This document shows, one piece after another, positions 61,574 through 64,000 of a DNA stretch of 64,000 nt. The notes beneath the pieces are model-generated. The model was given only the letters and a program-made list of their open reading frames with translations, did no database searches and had not been told where the DNA came from. Position 1 is the stretch's first letter; each line of letters starts with the position of its first letter. The DNA comes from Phytopseudomonas argentinensis (GTDB lineage Bacteria > Pseudomonadota > Gammaproteobacteria > Pseudomonadales > Pseudomonadaceae). Where the stretch lies: assembly GCF_900113905.1 (NCBI RefSeq), contig NZ_FORC01000006.1, positions 1 to 64,000 on the forward strand, given 5' to 3'. The position numbers and the translations under genes were made by a program.

Positions 61574-61973
61574 ACGCTGCACCTTTCATCCCGCGTGCCG
61601 GGTGACGGCGGTAACACACCTGCCCGCCCCCGCTGAAAACACGCCAACCGGGCACCGGCCTGTTGCTGCAACAGCCGGTGCCATCGAGCCGAAGGCATGA
61701 CCACCCACAAGGCTCGCTGCCGGGGGTTCCCCCATTCCCCACGCCGGCCGCAGGACTTCTCGCCACCACCAAAACGCCCAGTAACCGGGCGCCTGCCCCC
61801 TGCCGTGCTTCATTCGGTGACATTAGGGTTACCCGCACCAGCCCACCAGAATGCCGGGTTCGTCACCTAACCCCCTGTTAACTCACCCGAATCTGATCTC
61901 CGGCGCAGATTGGCCCGGCTATTGCTGTATTGGCTAAACGGATAATTGGATACATTTATTCAGGAAGCTCAGC
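61574..61973. other. Intergenic region before the GntR regulator
   Basis: No credible gene in 400 bases. It includes an inverted repeat (arms around CACCGG...CCGGTG, 61653-61680, no T-run) and, close to the GntR start, TAATTGGATACATTTA at 61943-61958, an A/T-rich partial palindrome like a GntR-family operator. Confidence 0.5.
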
Positions 61974-62642
61974 ATGCTCACCGCTCCGCTCTATGCCCAG
62001 CGTCAACCCGTGACCGCCGAAGAAGAGGCCTACAACTTCCTGCTCGCGGCGATCTGCGCCGGCCGTTACCGCAAGGGTGACCGCCTGGTGGCCGAGGACA
62101 TCGCCGCGGAAATCGGCACCAGCCGCATGCCGGTGCGCGAAGCCTTCCGCCGCCTCGATGCCCAGGGCCTGGTCACCCTGCGCCCCAACCGTGGTGCGGT
62201 GGTCAGTGGCCTGGATATCGAGCAGATGCGCGAAGTCTTCGAAATGCGCAGCGCCCTCGAGGGCCTGGCGATCCGCGTGGCGGTGGCCAAGGTGACCGAG
62301 CGCCACCTGATCCTGCTCGAGCGCCTGCTCGACGACATGGACGAGTGCCGCAACGACACCGCCCAGTGGGTGGTGCGCCACCGCATCTTCCACGAGTACC
62401 TGTGCAGCATCAGCGAACGGCCGCGACTGATGAAACAGATCGTCGCGCTCTACTCGCTGATCGAGGCGCCGATGCGCCTGTGGCTCGAACACGGCGAGAA
62501 GCCGCTCAGCGGCCGCGAGGAACACGCGCAGATTCTCGATGCCCTGCGCACCCGTGACGCCGACCTGGCCGAGCGGGTGCTCCGCGAACATATCGAGGGC
62601 ACCCTGCCGGCCCTGACGCTGTTCCTGCAAAGCGAACAATAA
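61974..62642 (+). CDS. GntR-family regulator (FadR C-terminal domain type)
   Basis: The 222-residue protein starts with a winged HTH (AEEEAYNFLLAAICAGRYRKGDRLVAEDIAAEIGTSRMPVREAFRRLDAQGLV, residues 15-70) followed by an FCD helical ligand-binding domain with DxxxH-like metal residues (for example in DMDECRND and RHRIFHEYLC). It precedes an amino-acid ABC transporter on the same strand with 78 bases between, so it probably regulates it. Confidence 0.92.
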   Translation: MLTAPLYAQRQPVTAEEEAYNFLLAAICAGRYRKGDRLVAEDIAAEIGTSRMPVREAFRRLDAQGLVTLRPNRGAVVSGLDIEQMREVFEMRSALEGLAIRVAVAKVTERHLILLERLLDDMDECRNDTAQWVVRHRIFHEYLCSISERPRLMKQIVALYSLIEAPMRLWLEHGEKPLSGREEHAQILDALRTRDADLAERVLREHIEGTLPALTLFLQSEQ

Positions 62643-62720
62643 CAAGCGGACGACCGCCGACGGTCGCCTCTCTTGCCACTTCACTGCTGCCCTCTCGATC
62701 ACAGCAAACGGAGTACCACC

Positions 62721-63527
62721 ATGCGCCTTTCATGCTCTCTCGCCGCCGTCGTATCCCTGGGTCTGGCCGCCTCCCTGGCCTCGGCCGCACCCACCGTGCC
62801 GGATCGCCTCAAGGACGTCAGCAAGCTGACCTATTGTTCGGGCATGGACTCGCCGCCGCTGGTGTCCTTCGACGCTGCGCAGAAACCCACCGGCCTGGCC
62901 ATAGACCTGGGCATGGAGATCGCCAAGCGCCTGGGCGACAAGCAGGTATCCTGGCGCGTCACGCCGTTCTCCGGGCTGGTGCCGGCGCTGCTGGCCAGCC
63001 AGTGCGACCTGATCGTCGACCAGCTGTTCGACAAGCCGGAGCGCCGCGAGGTGATCGACATCGTCAACTACATGTACTCCAGCCAGTCGGTGGTGGTGCC
63101 CAAGGGCAACCCCAAGAACATCCAGGCGCTCGATGACCTGTCCGGCCACAAGATCGCCGTGCTCAACGGCTCGACCATCAAGACCCTGCTCGACGCCGAG
63201 AACGACAAGCTGGCGGAGGCCGGCAAGGCGCCGATGAAACTGGTGGTCTACAACACCGACACCGACGCCTTCCAGGCGCTGCGCATCAGCCAGGTCGACG
63301 CCTACGGCACCACCGTGGAAACCGCCGGCTACTACGCGGCCATGGCTCCCGATCTGTTCCAGGAAGGCGTGCCGGCGTTCGGGCGGATCCTCACCGGCAT
63401 CGGCATCCGCAAGGATGACCAGCAGCTGTCCGCCGCCGTACAGCGGGTGATCGACGACATGCGCGGCGACGGCAGCTACGCCGCGTTGCTCGCCAAATGG
63501 CACGTCGCCAGTGACAAGCTGGACTGA
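62721..63527 (+). CDS. Amino-acid-type ABC transporter substrate-binding protein
   Basis: The 268-residue protein has a signal peptide (MRLSCSLAAVVSLGLAASLASAA) and the family 3 solute-binding fold (PDRLKDVSKLTYCSGMDSPPLVSFDAAQKPTGLAIDLGMEIAKRLGDKQ...). No lipobox cysteine is present. These bind polar amino acids, cystine or related compounds. The start is ATG 62721, behind GGAG. The permease gene follows 11 bases later. Confidence 0.92.
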   Translation: MRLSCSLAAVVSLGLAASLASAAPTVPDRLKDVSKLTYCSGMDSPPLVSFDAAQKPTGLAIDLGMEIAKRLGDKQVSWRVTPFSGLVPALLASQCDLIVDQLFDKPERREVIDIVNYMYSSQSVVVPKGNPKNIQALDDLSGHKIAVLNGSTIKTLLDAENDKLAEAGKAPMKLVVYNTDTDAFQALRISQVDAYGTTVETAGYYAAMAPDLFQEGVPAFGRILTGIGIRKDDQQLSAAVQRVIDDMRGDGSYAALLAKWHVASDKLD

Positions 63528-63538
63528 GGGCCACCTAG

Positions 63539-64000
63539 ATGAATTTCAATTGGGACATCTTCTGGCAGTACCTGCTGCAGCCCAGCGACGTGTACCTGCG
63601 CGCGCTGTGGCTGACCTGCGTGATCGCCGTGCTGTCCATGGCGCTGGGTTGCGTGCTGGGCCTGGTGGCGGCGCTGATGCGCCTGTCGGGCAACCCGTTC
63701 ATCCAGGCACCGGTACGCTTCTACGTGTGGCTGATGCGCGGCACGCCACTGCTGGTGCAGATCGTCTTTCTGTACACGGCGCTGGCGGCGGGCGGCATCT
63801 TCCGTTTCGAAGACCTGGACCTGGGCTGGGTGGTGATACCGGGCAACCTGCAGGCGGCGATCATCGCCCTGGGCCTCAATGAAGGCGCCTACATGGCGGA
63901 GATCATGCGCGCCGGCATCGCCGCGGTGGACAAGGGCCAGTACGAGGCCGGCCGCTCCCTGGGCATGACCTTCGGCAAGCTGATGCGCCGTATCGTGCTG
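63539..64000 (+). CDS. Amino-acid ABC transporter permease (partial, 3' end outside the window)
   Basis: From ATG 63539 the frame runs off the window after about 154 codons. The sequence MNFNWDIFWQYLLQPSDVYLRALWLTCVIAVLSMALG and the later NEGAYMAEIMRAGIAAVDKGQYEAGRSLGM, the EAA loop of HisM/GlnP-type permeases, identify it. It starts 11 bases after the binding protein stop, and a partner permease or ATPase is expected downstream. Confidence 0.93.
   Translation, partial: MNFNWDIFWQYLLQPSDVYLRALWLTCVIAVLSMALGCVLGLVAALMRLSGNPFIQAPVRFYVWLMRGTPLLVQIVFLYTALAAGGIFRFEDLDLGWVVIPGNLQAAIIALGLNEGAYMAEIMRAGIAAVDKGQYEAGRSLGMTFGKLMRRIVL

Noticed and set aside
1..64000. CRISPR arrays, IS elements, prophage genes, tRNA genes other than the tmRNA
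   Set aside because: No regularly spaced repeats, transposase, integrase or phage structural genes, and no convincing tRNA fold was found.

Overview
The window looks like chromosomal DNA of a Pseudomonas: it is GC-rich, has gamma-proteobacterial gene content throughout, carries a Pseudomonas-type PrrF small RNA and a tmRNA whose tag reads ANDENYEGYALAA, and its left part (msrQ-msrP-pssA-ilvC-ilvH-ilvI ... mrcB ... cbpA-prrF) follows the gene order I recall from P. aeruginosa next to one of its rRNA operons. No phage, plasmid, transposase or CRISPR sequence was found.

Layout. 1-362: four tandem stable-RNA-type promoters firing leftward, so an rRNA operon very probably starts just outside the window. 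363-9507: the periplasmic methionine sulfoxide reductase pair MsrPQ, phosphatidylserine synthase, the branched-chain amino acid genes ilvC/ilvY/ilvH/ilvI, and small envelope or unknown genes. 9520-15803: PBP1b, a kinase fusion, a pentapeptide-repeat protein, a TfoX-like protein, a cAMP-binding protein and the iron-responsive sRNA PrrF. 15807-21419: an efflux pump with a TetR regulator, then a copper detoxification set (chaperone, small exported protein, CopA ATPase, CueR) with two CueR-type promoters. 21386-30157: housekeeping and RNA/DNA metabolism genes (HAD phosphatase, TesB, GNAT, histone-deacetylase-like amidohydrolase, flavoprotein, Nudix, RhlE, DnaQ-type exonuclease, NYN protein).

30195-38475 is catabolic: a LacI-type regulator and glucarate dehydratase with two identical palindromic operators and REP-like hairpins, then a guanidinobutyrate/2-ketoarginine module (LysR regulator, guanidinobutyrase, sodium symporter, ThDP decarboxylase). 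38504-43525 has HrpB, a lipoprotein, a FieF-type metal exporter, a small exported protein and tmRNA. 43735-53597 is more accessory: an acyltransferase, a tightly coupled four-gene peptide/nickel-type ABC importer with a fused double ATPase and a Zur-like site upstream, TrmK, a degenerate SDR protein and a two-component system. 53611-59767 holds an MFS exporter and an AraC-regulated channel/MFS/amidase cluster of unknown substrate. The right end has a YafY/VOC pair and a GntR regulator followed by an amino-acid ABC transporter that runs off the window.

The items I rate most worth checking are the amidase cluster, the ABC importer with its possible metal control, the tandem operators before gudD, the four-promoter array, and an inverted pair of 31-bp intergenic repeats around the nudix-rhlE genes.
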